From: Herbidospora daliensis
Lineage (GTDB): Bacteria > Actinomycetota > Actinomycetes > Streptosporangiales > Streptosporangiaceae
Reading direction: 5' to 3'
DNA: 64,000 nt
Assembly: GCF_001570585.1 (NCBI RefSeq)
Contig: NZ_BBXF01000004.1
Span: 1 to 64,000, forward strand
Part shown: one piece after another, positions 26,508-34,478 of the stretch
Layout: every line of letters begins with the position of its first letter
Position numbering within the stretch: position 1 is the stretch's first letter
The notes under the pieces: generated by a model
What the model was told of the DNA's origin: nothing
Database searches by the model: none
What the model saw: only the letters and a program-made list of their open reading frames with translations
Translations under genes and position numbers: made by a program

Positions 26508-27554
26508 GTGCTCCCTCCCCGGATCGTCCGGCGGCTGATCTTCGCGCCGCTGGTGATCGTGCTGACCGTCGCCGTCATCCTCACTCTGCCGGTGTGGCTC
26601 GTCTTCGGCTTCATCGTCGGGCTGCGCCTGCCGCCGCCGCGCCGCCGGGGCCTGCGGCTGGTGGTGTTCGCCGTGGTGTGGCTCGCGCTGGAGTCGGCGG
26701 CGCTGATCGCCAGCCTGGAGTTGTGGGTGGCGTCGGGCTTCGGGGGGCGCCTGAGCGAGGCCAGCCACCAGGAACGCCACTACGCCCTGATCCGCTGGTT
26801 GCTGACGAACGTCTACGGCGCGGCGGTGGCCATCTTCCGGTTGTCGGTCTCGATAGACGAGCCCGCGCTGACCGGCGAGGAGGCCGCCCGCCGGCTGACC
26901 CGGCCGATCATCGTGTTGTCGCGGCACGCCGGGCCCGGCGACTCGTTCCTGCTCGTCTACCACCTGCTGGCCCGCTACCAGCGGCGGCCGCGCATCGTGA
27001 TGAAGGCGGCTTTGCAGTTCGACCCGTCGGTCGACGTGGTGATCAACCGGCTGCCCAACGCGTTCGTGCCGAAGAAGACCGCCGAGAGCGGGATCGTGAC
27101 GGAGATCTCCCGCCTGGCCGCCGACATGGACGCCGACGACGCCCTGGTGATCTTCCCGGAGGGCGGCAACTTCACCCCGGCCCGCCGGTTCCGGGCGATC
27201 AGGCGGCTGCGCGAACGCGGCCTGCGCGCCGAGGCGGCCCGCGCAGAACGCCTCGCCCACCTGCTGCCGCCCCGCCCCAACGGCGCGATCGCGGCCATGA
27301 CCGCCTGCCCCGAGGCCGACGTGATCTTCGTCGCGCACACCGGCCTCGACGACCTGATCACCATCGGCGACGTGTGGCGGCACCTGCCGGAAGAGGCCCG
27401 CATCACCGCGAAGTGGTGGCGCTGGGCGGCCGAGGACGTGCCGAGGGAGCGCGAGGCCCAGATCTCCTGGCTCTTCGACCAGTGGACGGCCATCGACAAG
27501 TGGATCAGCGCCCAGAAGGACGCCGCCACCGCGGAGAACACCGAGACACCCTGA
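26508..27554 (+). CDS. PlsC-like acyltransferase
   Basis: A 348-residue membrane acyltransferase. Residues 1-75 contain two hydrophobic helices (LVIVLTVAVILTLPVWLVFG; LVVFAVVWLALESAALIAS). The catalytic HX4D is in SRHAGPGDSFLLV, and VIFPEGGNFTPARR is the glycerol-phosphate binding EG motif. It probably acylates lysophosphatidate or a related lipid at the membrane. AAGGAGG lies 8 bp before GTG 26508, a strong ribosome site. The neighbouring patatin could supply or remodel its lipid substrate. Confidence 0.88.
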   Translation: MLPPRIVRRLIFAPLVIVLTVAVILTLPVWLVFGFIVGLRLPPPRRRGLRLVVFAVVWLALESAALIASLELWVASGFGGRLSEASHQERHYALIRWLLTNVYGAAVAIFRLSVSIDEPALTGEEAARRLTRPIIVLSRHAGPGDSFLLVYHLLARYQRRPRIVMKAALQFDPSVDVVINRLPNAFVPKKTAESGIVTEISRLAADMDADDALVIFPEGGNFTPARRFRAIRRLRERGLRAEAARAERLAHLLPPRPNGAIAAMTACPEADVIFVAHTGLDDLITIGDVWRHLPEEARITAKWWRWAAEDVPREREAQISWLFDQWTAIDKWISAQKDAATAENTETP

Positions 27555-27583
27555 CGCGGCTGACCGGCGCGCCCGCGCGGCGA

Positions 27584-27688
27584 TCAGTCGTGCGGCGGCC
27601 GTCGCCTGTGGTGCCGGCGAGCCGTGGTGAGCAGGGCGATTCCCACCAGCAGCCCGACGGCGGCGACGGCGGCCGTCGCCGCGATCAC
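27584..27688 (-). CDS. 34-residue single-helix membrane microprotein
   Basis: Starting at GTG 27688, which overlaps the cobQ stop as GTGA, the frame encodes 34 residues: one helix ([20 protein letters not shown]) and a basic tail ([11 protein letters not shown]). The junction and the clean TM-plus-basic layout suggest a real, coupled gene. It has no family I recognise, and a chance reading frame cannot be excluded. Confidence 0.4.
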   Translation of the reverse strand: MIAATAAVAAVGLLVGIALLTTARRHHRRRPPHD

Positions 27689-29151
27689 GACCACGCGGGG
27701 CCTCCCGGGGGGATGACCGGCTTCGGCGCGCCCGCGCCCCCGTCGATCAGTTCCCTGAGCGCGTCGGTGTCCATGTGGTGTTCGACCAGGTCGCCGATGG
27801 CGTCGAGGCGCTGTTCGCGCAGGGCGGCGAAGTCGACGTCGCTCTCGACCGGCAGGCCGGTCTCGGCCAGGAAGGCACGGCGGAACCCGTCGTTCTCGAA
27901 GGCCCCGTGCCAGGTGGTGCCCCAGACCTCGCCCCGGCGGCACCCGTCGAGGAACGGTTCGGCACCCGGGGCGGGGGTGACGACGCCGTGGTGGATCTCA
28001 TACGCGGCCACCCGGTGACCGTATGCCGCGCCCGTCGGCCTGGCCAGCACTTTTTCCGGGCCGAACCGGACTGTGGCCGGCAGGAGGCCCAGCCCCGGCA
28101 CGGTGCCCTGCCGCGATTCGACGTCGTCGTGGATGGTCTCGGCGAGCATCTGGTAGCCGCCGCAGATGCCGACGATCGGCCCGCGCCGCCTGACCAGGGC
28201 GTCGGCGATGCCGCGTTCCCTGAGCCAGGCGAGGTCGTTCACCGTGGCCCGCGACCCGGGCAGCACCACCAGGTCGGCGCGGGCGACGTCGCCCGGCGAG
28301 GTGACGAAGCGGACGTTCACCCCGGGTTCGGCGGCGAGGGCGTCGATGTCGGTGAAGTTGGAGATGCGCGGATAGCGCACCACGACCACGTCGACGGCGC
28401 CGTCGGCGTGGTCGGCCGGGGGCCGGTTGTCGAGCGCGAGGGAGTCCTCGACGTCCATCCACAACCCGTCGAGCCACGGCAGCACGCCGTAGACCTCCCG
28501 ATGGGTGAGCCCGCGCAGCATGTCGAGCCCCGGTTCGAGCAGTTCGACCGCGCCCCGGAACTTGTTGATCACGAAGCCGGAGATCAGCGCCTGGTCCTCG
28601 GGTTCCAGCAGCGCCAGGGTGCCGTAGAGGTGGGCGAACACGCCGCCCCTGTCGATGTCGCCCACGACGATCACCGGCAGGCCGGCCGCCCGCGCCAGCC
28701 CCATGTTCGCGATGTCGTTCGCCCGCAGGTTGATCTCCGCCGGGCTGCCCGCCCCCTCGCACACGACGACGTCGTAGTCGGCCCGCAACCGGGCCAGCGA
28801 CTCCAGCGCCACCGACTTCAGGTGCTTCTTCAGGTCCGGGTACGTCAGCGCGTCGACGTCGGCCAGCGGCCGGCCCTTCACCACGACCTGGCTGCGGCGG
28901 TCGCTGCCCGGCTTGAGCAGGACCGGGTTCATGTCGGCCGTCGGCTCGATCCCGCAGGCGGCGGCCTGGGTCGCCTGCGCGCGGCCGATCTCGGCGCCGT
29001 CGGCGGTGACGAAGGAGTTGAGCGACATGTTCTGCGCCTTGAACGGCGCGACCCGCACGCCCCGGCGGGCCAGCCACCGGCAGATGCCCGTGGTGACGAC
29101 GCTCTTCCCGGCGTCGGAGGTGGTGCCGGCGACCAGCAGCGCGCCCGTCAT
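27685..29151 (-). CDS. cobQ: Cobyric acid synthase
   Basis: A 488-residue CobQ/CbiP that amidates four side chains of adenosylcobyrinate a,c-diamide using glutamine and ATP. The N-terminal dethiobiotin-synthetase-like domain has the P-loop [21 protein letters not shown] and [11 protein letters not shown]. The class I glutamine amidotransferase domain has its nucleophile Cys in [11 protein letters not shown] and a His in [13 protein letters not shown]. The ATG at 29151 overlaps the cobD stop by 4 bp. The C-terminus carries an extra 20 or so residues rich in Gly and Pro. Confidence 0.95.
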   Translation of the reverse strand: MTGALLVAGTTSDAGKSVVTTGICRWLARRGVRVAPFKAQNMSLNSFVTADGAEIGRAQATQAAACGIEPTADMNPVLLKPGSDRRSQVVVKGRPLADVDALTYPDLKKHLKSVALESLARLRADYDVVVCEGAGSPAEINLRANDIANMGLARAAGLPVIVVGDIDRGGVFAHLYGTLALLEPEDQALISGFVINKFRGAVELLEPGLDMLRGLTHREVYGVLPWLDGLWMDVEDSLALDNRPPADHADGAVDVVVVRYPRISNFTDIDALAAEPGVNVRFVTSPGDVARADLVVLPGSRATVNDLAWLRERGIADALVRRRGPIVGICGGYQMLAETIHDDVESRQGTVPGLGLLPATVRFGPEKVLARPTGAAYGHRVAAYEIHHGVVTPAPGAEPFLDGCRRGEVWGTTWHGAFENDGFRRAFLAETGLPVESDVDFAALREQRLDAIGDLVEHHMDTDALRELIDGGAGAPKPVIPPGGPAWS

Positions 29152-30038
29152 CGCCGCCTCGCCAGCACCGCGAGCGCCGCCGCCGCCCAGGCCACCCGCC
29201 GGGCCAGCGTCACCGCGCGGGAGATGTCGGGCGTGGCCGGGCGGGGGCCGTCGCCCAGTTCGGGGCGGTGTTCCAGGCGGCCGCCGTAGTCGTTCACGCC
29301 ACCGAGGGTCACGTTCAGGGCTCCGGCGAAGGCCGCCTCGCACTGGCCCGAATTGGGGCTGGGGTGGCGGGAGCCGTACAGGACCATGGATCTGAGCGCG
29401 GCCCGGGGACGGCCGGAGCACAACGCGGTGAGCACCCCGGTGAGACGGGCGGGAACGTAGTTGGCCGCGTCGTCGAGGCGGGCCGCCGCCCAGCCGAAGC
29501 GCTCATAGCGGGGCGAACGGTGGCCGATCATCGCGTCGAGGGTGTTGATCGCCCGGTAGGCCAGCAGGCCGGGCACGCCCGCGACCGCGCCCCAGAAGAG
29601 CGGCGCGACGACGGCGTCGGAGGTGTTCTCGGCGATCGACTCGACGGTCGCGCGGGCCAGTTCGGCTTCGCCCAGGTTGCTCGGGTCGCGGCCGCACAGG
29701 TGCGGCAACCGGCGCCGGGCCGCCTCGATGTCGTCGTCGGCCAGGTGACGGGCCATGTGCGCGCCCTCACGGGCCAGCGTGGTCCCGCCGAGGACCGCCC
29801 ACGTGGCGGCGGCGGTCACCGCGGTCCTCCTGGGGAGCAGGGCCCCCAGCGCGGTCACCGCGCCGACGCAGACGGCGGTGAAGAGCACCCCCCGGGTACG
29901 CGAGTCGCGATGCACCCGCCGTTCCAGCGCGGTCGCCGCGGTGCCGAAGATCGCCACCGGATGCCCGCGCCGGGGATCTCCGATGACCGCGTCCAGAACC
30001 ACCCCGAGCGCGATGCCCCGCGCCTCTTCCCCCATCAC
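29148..30038 (-). CDS. cobD: Adenosylcobinamide-phosphate synthase (CobD/CbiB)
   Basis: A 296-residue membrane protein that joins the aminopropanol phosphate arm to adenosylcobyric acid. Family marks are [14 protein letters not shown] at the N-terminus, [17 protein letters not shown] and the [25 protein letters not shown] region (shown in parts). Several hydrophobic helices fit an integral protein. It overlaps cobQ by 4 bp and starts 14 bp after the APH-like gene. Two adjacent ATG codons (30038, 30035) are possible starts. Confidence 0.93.
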   Translation of the reverse strand: MMGEEARGIALGVVLDAVIGDPRRGHPVAIFGTAATALERRVHRDSRTRGVLFTAVCVGAVTALGALLPRRTAVTAAATWAVLGGTTLAREGAHMARHLADDDIEAARRRLPHLCGRDPSNLGEAELARATVESIAENTSDAVVAPLFWGAVAGVPGLLAYRAINTLDAMIGHRSPRYERFGWAAARLDDAANYVPARLTGVLTALCSGRPRAALRSMVLYGSRHPSPNSGQCEAAFAGALNVTLGGVNDYGGRLEHRPELGDGPRPATPDISRAVTLARRVAWAAAALAVLARRR

Positions 30039-30052
30039 GCCCGCATTCTCTC

Positions 30053-30838
30053 CTATTGGAGAAAACGGTGCAGATCATCCTCATTCGCATCAAGCCACGC
30101 GGCGGCCCGCCGGATACGCTGCCCGATGCCCGACTCCCACATGACCGCCCACCCGCCGCCGTCGGTCTCGGCCTTGCGCTTCATGGCCGTGTACGAACGG
30201 TCGAGACGCAACCGCGCGGTCGGCAGCAGCCGCAGCCTCTCGGCGGCGGTCAGCCCGTAGGCGTCGGCGAACACCCGGATGCGCCGCCCGGTGTCGAGAC
30301 CCGGCTGGTCGCGGTCGACCGGATCGGCGATCGGCGCCCAGTGACGCAACGTGGTCACCACGTCGAACAGCCGCGACACCGGCCGCGCCATGTCGAAGTC
30401 GATCAGCGCCACCGGCAGCCCGTCGCGGAAGACCACGTTCTCCGGGGTGACGTCGCAGTGCCCCACGACCTCGGGCGCGGCGTCGTCGGCCGACCCGGTC
30501 TCCCAGACCAGGCCGGGCGCGGGCCGGAACCCCGCCACCGCCTCGTGGTAACGCCGCTGCAACCGGGCCAGCTCGGCCAGCACGTCGTCGCCGGCCGGAA
30601 AGGGCCGCCCCGGCACGTCGCCGGGCACGAAGGTCAGCACCTCGCGCCCCAGCTCGTCGATGCCCAGCACACGCGGCGCGCCGTCGAACCCGACGGCCTC
30701 AAGGTGGCGGAGCAGGGTGTGGACGGCGGGCGAGGTGGCCTTCAACGGGCGGCGGACCGTGTCACCGACCCGCACCACACCCTCGGTGACGTCGCCGCCG
30801 GACAGCGGGACTTCGTCGGCCCGCGACACAACGAACAT
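30053..30838 (-). CDS. Aminoglycoside-phosphotransferase-like kinase
   Basis: A 261-residue APH-fold protein, read from ATG 30838 (MFVVSRADEVPLSGGDVTEG). The catalytic loop is VVGHCDVTPENVVF (HxDxxxxN) and the Mg-binding motif is LIDFDMA. The N-lobe has GVVRVGDTVRRP in place of a clear Lys-Glu pair, so substrate and even activity are uncertain; many such proteins phosphorylate small hydroxyl compounds. First gene of the leftward run APH-cobD-cobQ, which may be accidental. Confidence 0.8.
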   Translation of the reverse strand: MFVVSRADEVPLSGGDVTEGVVRVGDTVRRPLKATSPAVHTLLRHLEAVGFDGAPRVLGIDELGREVLTFVPGDVPGRPFPAGDDVLAELARLQRRYHEAVAGFRPAPGLVWETGSADDAAPEVVGHCDVTPENVVFRDGLPVALIDFDMARPVSRLFDVVTTLRHWAPIADPVDRDQPGLDTGRRIRVFADAYGLTAAERLRLLPTARLRLDRSYTAMKRKAETDGGGWAVMWESGIGQRIRRAAAWLDANEDDLHRFLQ

Positions 30839-31000
30839 GCGGACTGAGGGTAGCGGAAGCACGACCGGGACGGCACTGGAAAAACCACCCACGACCTGCT
30901 ACGGAGCGTGACTACCGTCGGGTAGGCTCGCGGCAAGCAAGGGCTTGATCTTGTCGAGTCTCTGCTGAGCGAAGGGACCCGGACACGAAATGTCTCTCCC

Positions 31001-31255
31001 GTGAACGCCAGGTGGGTCGTGCCCACGTCGAGCGCCGCCGCCGCTGGGTCATTCGCGATGGCCCCGGAGGATTCCACCGGCCTGTTCCTCGCGGTCGCGC
31101 TCGGAGTGGCGGCCGTGCTCGCGATATTGCTGGTCGTCGAGGCGTCGACCGCCACCTTCTCCGAGAAACACAGCGCCAGGGCCCTGAAGGTGCTGGCCCT
31201 GCTGTTCGGCAGGGAGGAACCGGCCGACGAGCCCGAGGAGGAGTCGTCGGCTTAG
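31001..31255 (+). CDS. Small single-helix membrane protein
   Basis: An 84-residue protein from GTG 31001, or 65 residues from ATG 31058 (MAPEDSTGLF). One membrane helix (LFLAVALGVAAVLAILLVVE) is followed by a charged tail ending in EEPADEPEEESSA. Codon use is that of a real gene, but no family is recognised. It lies between the APH-like gene and the tRNA and is the last chromosomal gene before the prophage. Confidence 0.6.
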   Translation: MNARWVVPTSSAAAAGSFAMAPEDSTGLFLAVALGVAAVLAILLVVEASTATFSEKHSARALKVLALLFGREEPADEPEEESSA

Positions 31256-31265
31256 GGGAGATGCG

Positions 31266-31339
31266 CGCGCCCTGAGGGATTCGAACCCCCGACCGGTGGA
31301 TTAGAAGTCCACTGCTCTATCCGGCTGAGCTAAGGGCGC
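31266..31339 (-). tRNA. tRNA-Arg (anticodon TCT)
   Basis: A 74-nt cloverleaf on the minus strand: acceptor stem GCGCCCT/AGGGCGC, D stem GCTC/GAGC, anticodon stem GTGGA/TCCAC with loop CTTCTAA (anticodon TCT, reads AGA), T stem GGGGG/CCCTC with loop TTCGAAT, and discriminator G. CCA is not encoded. The 5' end lies 38 bp from the integrase start, so the gene is the likely attachment site of the prophage. The prophage lies on the 5' side of the tRNA. Confidence 0.95.
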
Positions 31340-31377
31340 TCAAAACGTCCCCCTGAACAGGGAGGCGTTAAAAAATC

Positions 31378-32403
31378 TTGGACACGACCACGGATGCACA
31401 ACGGATGCTGAGCATAGTATTCGCGGCCATGACCCGCCGAAGACAGGATAGATCACCCTCGCTCTTAGCGCTCCTCGACTCCTACACCCTCGCCCTCGAC
31501 GCCGCCAACCGCTCCCCCGGAACCATCCGCTCCTACGAACACACCATCCGCCTCCTCGCCGCCTACCTCAACGCCCACCAGCTCCCCCACGCCGTCGGCA
31601 CCATCGACGCCGAAGCCATCCGCCGCTTCCTCCTCACCGCCCGAACCGGATGCGACCTCGACCCCTGCACATGCCGGCTCCAACCCAGCAAGCCGGGCAA
31701 CGTCGACAAGCACCGCCGCAACCTCCGCGCCTACTTCAGCTGGCTCATCGCCGAAGGCATCCTCACCGGCGCCAACCCCATGGCCACCGTCAGCCGCATC
31801 GAAGTCCCCGACGACCCCGAGGCGCTCTTCACCGACGACGAACTCGCCGCGCTCCTCAACAGCTGCGGAGGCCGGGCATTCACCGACCGCCGCGACCTGG
31901 CCATCATGCGCGTCTTCATCGACACCGGCCTGCGCATCCACTCCGTCGCCGGCATCCGCTTCGACCCCGACGACCCCGACGCCTCCGACCTCGACCTCCG
32001 GAAGAAGCTCATCAGCATCCGCCAGAAAGGCGGGTCCCGCCTCTGGGTGCCCATCGGCAAGAAGGCCGCCGTGTCGCTCGACCGCTACCTGCGCGAGCGC
32101 GCCGCCCACCCCCACGCGGACTCCGGATGGCTGTGGCTCGGCGAACGCGGCGGGATGACCACGTCCGGCATCCACCAGATGCTGCGCCGCCGCGGCGAGC
32201 GGGCCGGGCTGAAGCGTGTCCACGCCCACCGGTTCCGGCATGGCTTCGCTGACGCGTGGCTGGATGCCGGCGGGAACGTGCAGGACCTGATGCGCATCGC
32301 TGGCTGGAAGTCGGTGGAGATGGCGGCCCGGTACGGCCGGGCGGCGGCGGACCGCCGGGCGTGGGCCGCGCATGCTCGGCTCTCTCCGGGCGACCGGATA
32401 TAG
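31378..32403 (+). CDS. int: Tyrosine recombinase/phage integrase
   Basis: A 341-residue integrase. Residues 1-170 or so contain a SAM-like core-binding domain (NRSPGTIRSYEHTIRLLAAY). The catalytic domain has the first Arg in DTGLRIHSVAG, the beta-hairpin Lys in ISIRQKGGSRLWVPIGK, HRFRH for the HxxR motif, and GWKSVEMAARYGRA with the nucleophile Tyr. The family's usual GHS is here GWK, a common variant. A CGCDLDPCTC-like Cys-rich insert lies near residue 95. The TTG at 31378 has GGGAGG 12 bp upstream; an ATG at 31405 is the alternative. It reads away from the tRNA. Confidence 0.93.
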   Translation: MDTTTDAQRMLSIVFAAMTRRRQDRSPSLLALLDSYTLALDAANRSPGTIRSYEHTIRLLAAYLNAHQLPHAVGTIDAEAIRRFLLTARTGCDLDPCTCRLQPSKPGNVDKHRRNLRAYFSWLIAEGILTGANPMATVSRIEVPDDPEALFTDDELAALLNSCGGRAFTDRRDLAIMRVFIDTGLRIHSVAGIRFDPDDPDASDLDLRKKLISIRQKGGSRLWVPIGKKAAVSLDRYLRERAAHPHADSGWLWLGERGGMTTSGIHQMLRRRGERAGLKRVHAHRFRHGFADAWLDAGGNVQDLMRIAGWKSVEMAARYGRAAADRRAWAAHARLSPGDRI

Positions 32404-32530
32404 CTGGTCGGCCACGAAAGGCTGTCCTTCCTGTTCTTCCCTTCGGCGTGGATCCGGGAGGAATCGGGATGTTACGGGGCGAGGTGGCGCGTCCAGGAGA
32501 TCCTTCGGCTAAATCGGTCCAATATCGCCA

Positions 32531-32559
32531 TTCACACCGTGCGCGTACGCACCTAAAGT
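32531..32559 (+). promoter_or_regulatory. Candidate promoter with a repressor-type operator in its spacer
   Basis: TTCACA (32531-32536) and TAAAGT (32554-32559) are separated by exactly 17 bp, and the spacer holds GTGCGCGTACGCAC (32539-32552), an inverted repeat with 5-bp arms. The same GTGC-N6-GCAC design recurs at the two divergent genes of the phage switch (33652 and 33850). It would serve the membrane-protein gene at 32638, about 70 bp downstream. The rest of the 234-bp gap 32404-32637 shows nothing else clear. Confidence 0.6.
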
Positions 32560-32637
32560 GAAGGCTTCGCGTCTCGCCTGGAACCGAATCGCGAACGGGC
32601 CGTCCCGGGGAATGCACACGGCCAGAAAGGCACCACC

Positions 32638-33075
32638 TTGAAATCTGTGCGCCTTATCCGCCTGGCCTGGGCAATCTGGGCCCTCATCATCGCCGACCTC
32701 GGACTGGGCTTCATGGGGGGAAAGGGGTTCGCCGTCGCGCTCACCACGCTGGCGATAACGGCCGCCGCCGCCCTCGCCTCCTGGCACTACGAGCGCGTCG
32801 AGAGGGCCCGGGTGGCTCAGGCCGAACAGGCGGAGAGGACCGCCAGCGAGCACCTCGAACAGCTCAAAGCCGCTCTCGCGGCCCACTGCGAACAACTGAA
32901 GTCCGCCCTGGCGGGCCACTGCGAACAACTACGACAGCACGTACTCGCCCTCGACCGGTGGTTCGCGCTCGGGGCCAAGTCGGAGGCGACGGCAAAGATC
33001 GACGCCGCCATGCTGCGTGAAGCCGCACCCGACGACACCGGCCCCTTCTCCGCATTCAGAAGAAGGGCCTACTAA
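32638..33075 (+). CDS. Membrane protein with coiled-coil repeats
   Basis: A 145-residue protein from TTG 32638 (AGAAAGG site). Two hydrophobic helices (LAWAIWALIIADLGLGFMGG; AVALTTLAITAAAALASW) form a hairpin. The following cytoplasmic segment is a coiled coil with a repeated heptad-like unit, AHCEQLKSAL then GHCEQLRQHV. No family recognised. Its place between integrase and repressor, with a repressor-type operator in its promoter, resembles lysogenic-conversion or superinfection-exclusion genes of temperate phages; that is inference. Confidence 0.7.
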   Translation: MKSVRLIRLAWAIWALIIADLGLGFMGGKGFAVALTTLAITAAAALASWHYERVERARVAQAEQAERTASEHLEQLKAALAAHCEQLKSALAGHCEQLRQHVLALDRWFALGAKSEATAKIDAAMLREAAPDDTGPFSAFRRRAY

Positions 33076-33080
33076 GACGG

Positions 33081-33116
33081 GCAGGCCGGGCGAGGACTAT
33101 CCCTTGCCCGGCCTGC
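33081..33116. terminator. Hairpin between convergent genes
   Basis: GCAGGCCGGGC (33081-33091) and GCCCGGCCTGC (33106-33116) form a perfect 11-bp stem with a 14-nt loop. It lies just after the membrane-protein stop and includes the last codons of the leftward repressor. A bidirectional terminator is likely, although no U-tract follows on either side. Confidence 0.6.
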
Positions 33117-33657
33117 GGCGATTCTCAGCGTCCTTGCGTGCCTGCTCAATGTGGCCGGCCCGGATTTTCAGGTGCATCCGGATGATGGCGATCTTCGCCT
33201 CCTCTGACAGGTCGGACACCTCGATCTCGGCAAGGATCTGCTGCAGGACCGAATCCGGAGGCAGGGCGTCAGGGACGAGCAGCTCATCCACGCTGACCCC
33301 ATGCTCCATCAGCAGCTCGCCCACCGACTTGCCCTCGGCGCGGGCTGTGGCCCGGACCGTGGAGACAACGGCATCGGGGGCGGCCTGGTCGCCCGGCGCG
33401 GGCGAGGCGTAGCCGGCGGCGCGCAGAAAGTCGTCGACGAGATCACCCACCTCGGGATGCCGGGCCCTGAGCGCTGTGGCCAGGCGCATTGCGGCGTCAT
33501 GCCCGGGTCGGGTCGGCTTCTCGCTCAGCCAGCGGTTCGCGGCGGTGCGGTCTCGCCCTGCCATCTCCCCTAGGTCGGACTGGTTGAGGTCGGTGGCGGT
33601 CATGATGGCGATGAGCGCGCGGCGGAGGGAGTCGCGGTCCCACTCTGTCGTGTGCAC
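33097..33657 (-). CDS. Prophage repressor-like HTH protein
   Basis: A 186-residue protein from GTG 33657 (VHTTEWDRDSLRRAL). An XRE-like helix-turn-helix occupies about residues 20-50 (DLNQSDLGEMAGRDRTAANR then WLSEKPTRPG). A middle linker and a C-terminal helical region (SVGELLMEHGVSVDELLVPD; EEAKIAIIRMHLKI) may dimerise. It is the only leftward gene of the left prophage arm and is divergent from a Cro-like gene, the place of a CI-type immunity repressor. No RecA-cleavage (S24) domain is visible, so induction would need another route. The GTG lies inside an operator-like site and 6 bp after TATGGT, suggesting a leaderless message. Confidence 0.8.
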   Translation of the reverse strand: MHTTEWDRDSLRRALIAIMTATDLNQSDLGEMAGRDRTAANRWLSEKPTRPGHDAAMRLATALRARHPEVGDLVDDFLRAAGYASPAPGDQAAPDAVVSTVRATARAEGKSVGELLMEHGVSVDELLVPDALPPDSVLQQILAEIEVSDLSEEAKIAIIRMHLKIRAGHIEQARKDAENRRRPGKG

Positions 33658-33863
33658 GCACGCACCATAACACGCGGCTTTACTTACCCCATCGCAGGTG
33701 ATCCCCCTCTTACCCAAGCGGTCACGGTGCGCGCACGTGACAGACGGTGTACCCGATGAAACAAGCATTAACAGAGGCAGGTCAAGCCCGTCGCGTGCGC
33801 GCACTCATCTCCGCACAACTGTTGCGTGCACGCGCTCACCTGTGATGTAGTGCGTACATGCAC
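33652..33863. promoter_or_regulatory. Phage switch region with operator-like inverted repeats
   Basis: The divergent gap holds 14-bp GTGC-N6-GCAC sites at each end: GTGCACGCACGCAC (33652-33665) over the repressor start and GTGCGTACATGCAC (33850-33863) over the Cro-like start. Between them are two copies of the palindrome GTGCGCGCAC (33727-33736 and 33795-33804), the first inside a larger near-palindrome with GTCAC/GTGAC arms (33721-33741), and GCGTGCACGC (33824-33833). TGATGT (33843-33848) is a possible -10 for the Cro-like gene, about 7-9 bp before its ATG. Confidence 0.65.
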
Positions 33864-34133
33864 ACCACAACGAAACGCCGGGCCGTCATCAGGCTCCGAC
33901 GTCGCGAGTGGGACCGGCGCATGAACGCAAAGGGCCTCACCACCAGCGCAAGCCGGGCCGACCACATCGGCGTCAGCCGATGGACCGTCAGCCGCATCGA
34001 GGGCGACGAAATCGCCCCCGGCGAGCGCTTCATCGCCGCAGTGCTCCTGGCCCACCAAGAACTCAAGTTCGAAGACCTCTTCGAGGTCGAGGAGGTCGAG
34101 GTCACCGACCCGACTGACCAGGAGGACGACTAA
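33858..34133 (+). CDS. Cro/excisionase-like HTH protein
   Basis: A 91-residue protein with a compact helix-turn-helix (TTSASRADHIGVSRWTVSRI, EGDEIAPGERFIAAVLLAH) and an acidic tail (FEVEEVEVTDPTDQEDD). Divergent from the repressor and first gene of the long rightward early transcript, it fits a Cro-type or early regulatory protein. An operator-like site covers its start codon. The ATG has no Shine-Dalgarno and may be leaderless. Confidence 0.75.
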   Translation: MHTTTKRRAVIRLRRREWDRRMNAKGLTTSASRADHIGVSRWTVSRIEGDEIAPGERFIAAVLLAHQELKFEDLFEVEEVEVTDPTDQEDD

Positions 34134-34399
34134 TGCCCGTGTCCAACGCCGACCGGCGCGAACTCGCCCGGATCGCCGCCAACGAGCGCTGGGCCCGCGA
34201 GCGCGACCGGACCGCCGCCACGTCGGCGGCCCGCGCGGCCGGGCCCGGCTCGATCGAGTACTGGCTCAAGCGCGTCGATCCCGACGGCGTCATGTCCGAC
34301 GCCGACCGCCTCAAGGCCGCGGGGAACGCGAAGGCCGCCTTCTACGCCCGCCTCACCCGCGCCGGCCGCCAGGCCCGTGCCGCGAAGCGCGCTTCCTGA
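34133..34399 (+). CDS. Small basic phage protein, unknown function
   Basis: An 88-residue, Arg- and Ala-rich protein (NADRRELARIAANERWARER; ending RAGRQARAAKRAS) coupled to the HTH gene by TAATG. It is strongly basic and helical, so DNA binding is possible. No family recognised. A hairpin at 34408-34435 follows at once. Confidence 0.7.
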   Translation: MPVSNADRRELARIAANERWARERDRTAATSAARAAGPGSIEYWLKRVDPDGVMSDADRLKAAGNAKAAFYARLTRAGRQARAAKRAS

Positions 34400-34407
34400 C
34401 AACAAAG

Positions 34408-34435
34408 GCGGGCCCCGGAGGCACCCGGAGCCCGC
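34408..34435 (+). terminator. Hairpin after the two-gene Cro-like unit
   Basis: GCGGGCCCCGG (34408-34418) pairs with CCGGAGCCCGC (34425-34435), an 11-bp stem with one mismatch and a 6-nt loop. No U-tract follows. It may attenuate transcription into the early region rather than stop it, since the next promoter is not evident. Confidence 0.5.
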
Positions 34436-34478
34436 GAGCCCCGCTCCATCCCCCTATTTCACAGAAGGAGAGCAGGAC

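Noticed and set aside
33657-33804. Longer 235-residue form of the phage repressor
   Set aside because: The extra 49 residues translate the operator region and lack a ribosome site; GTG 33657 gives a normal N-terminus.
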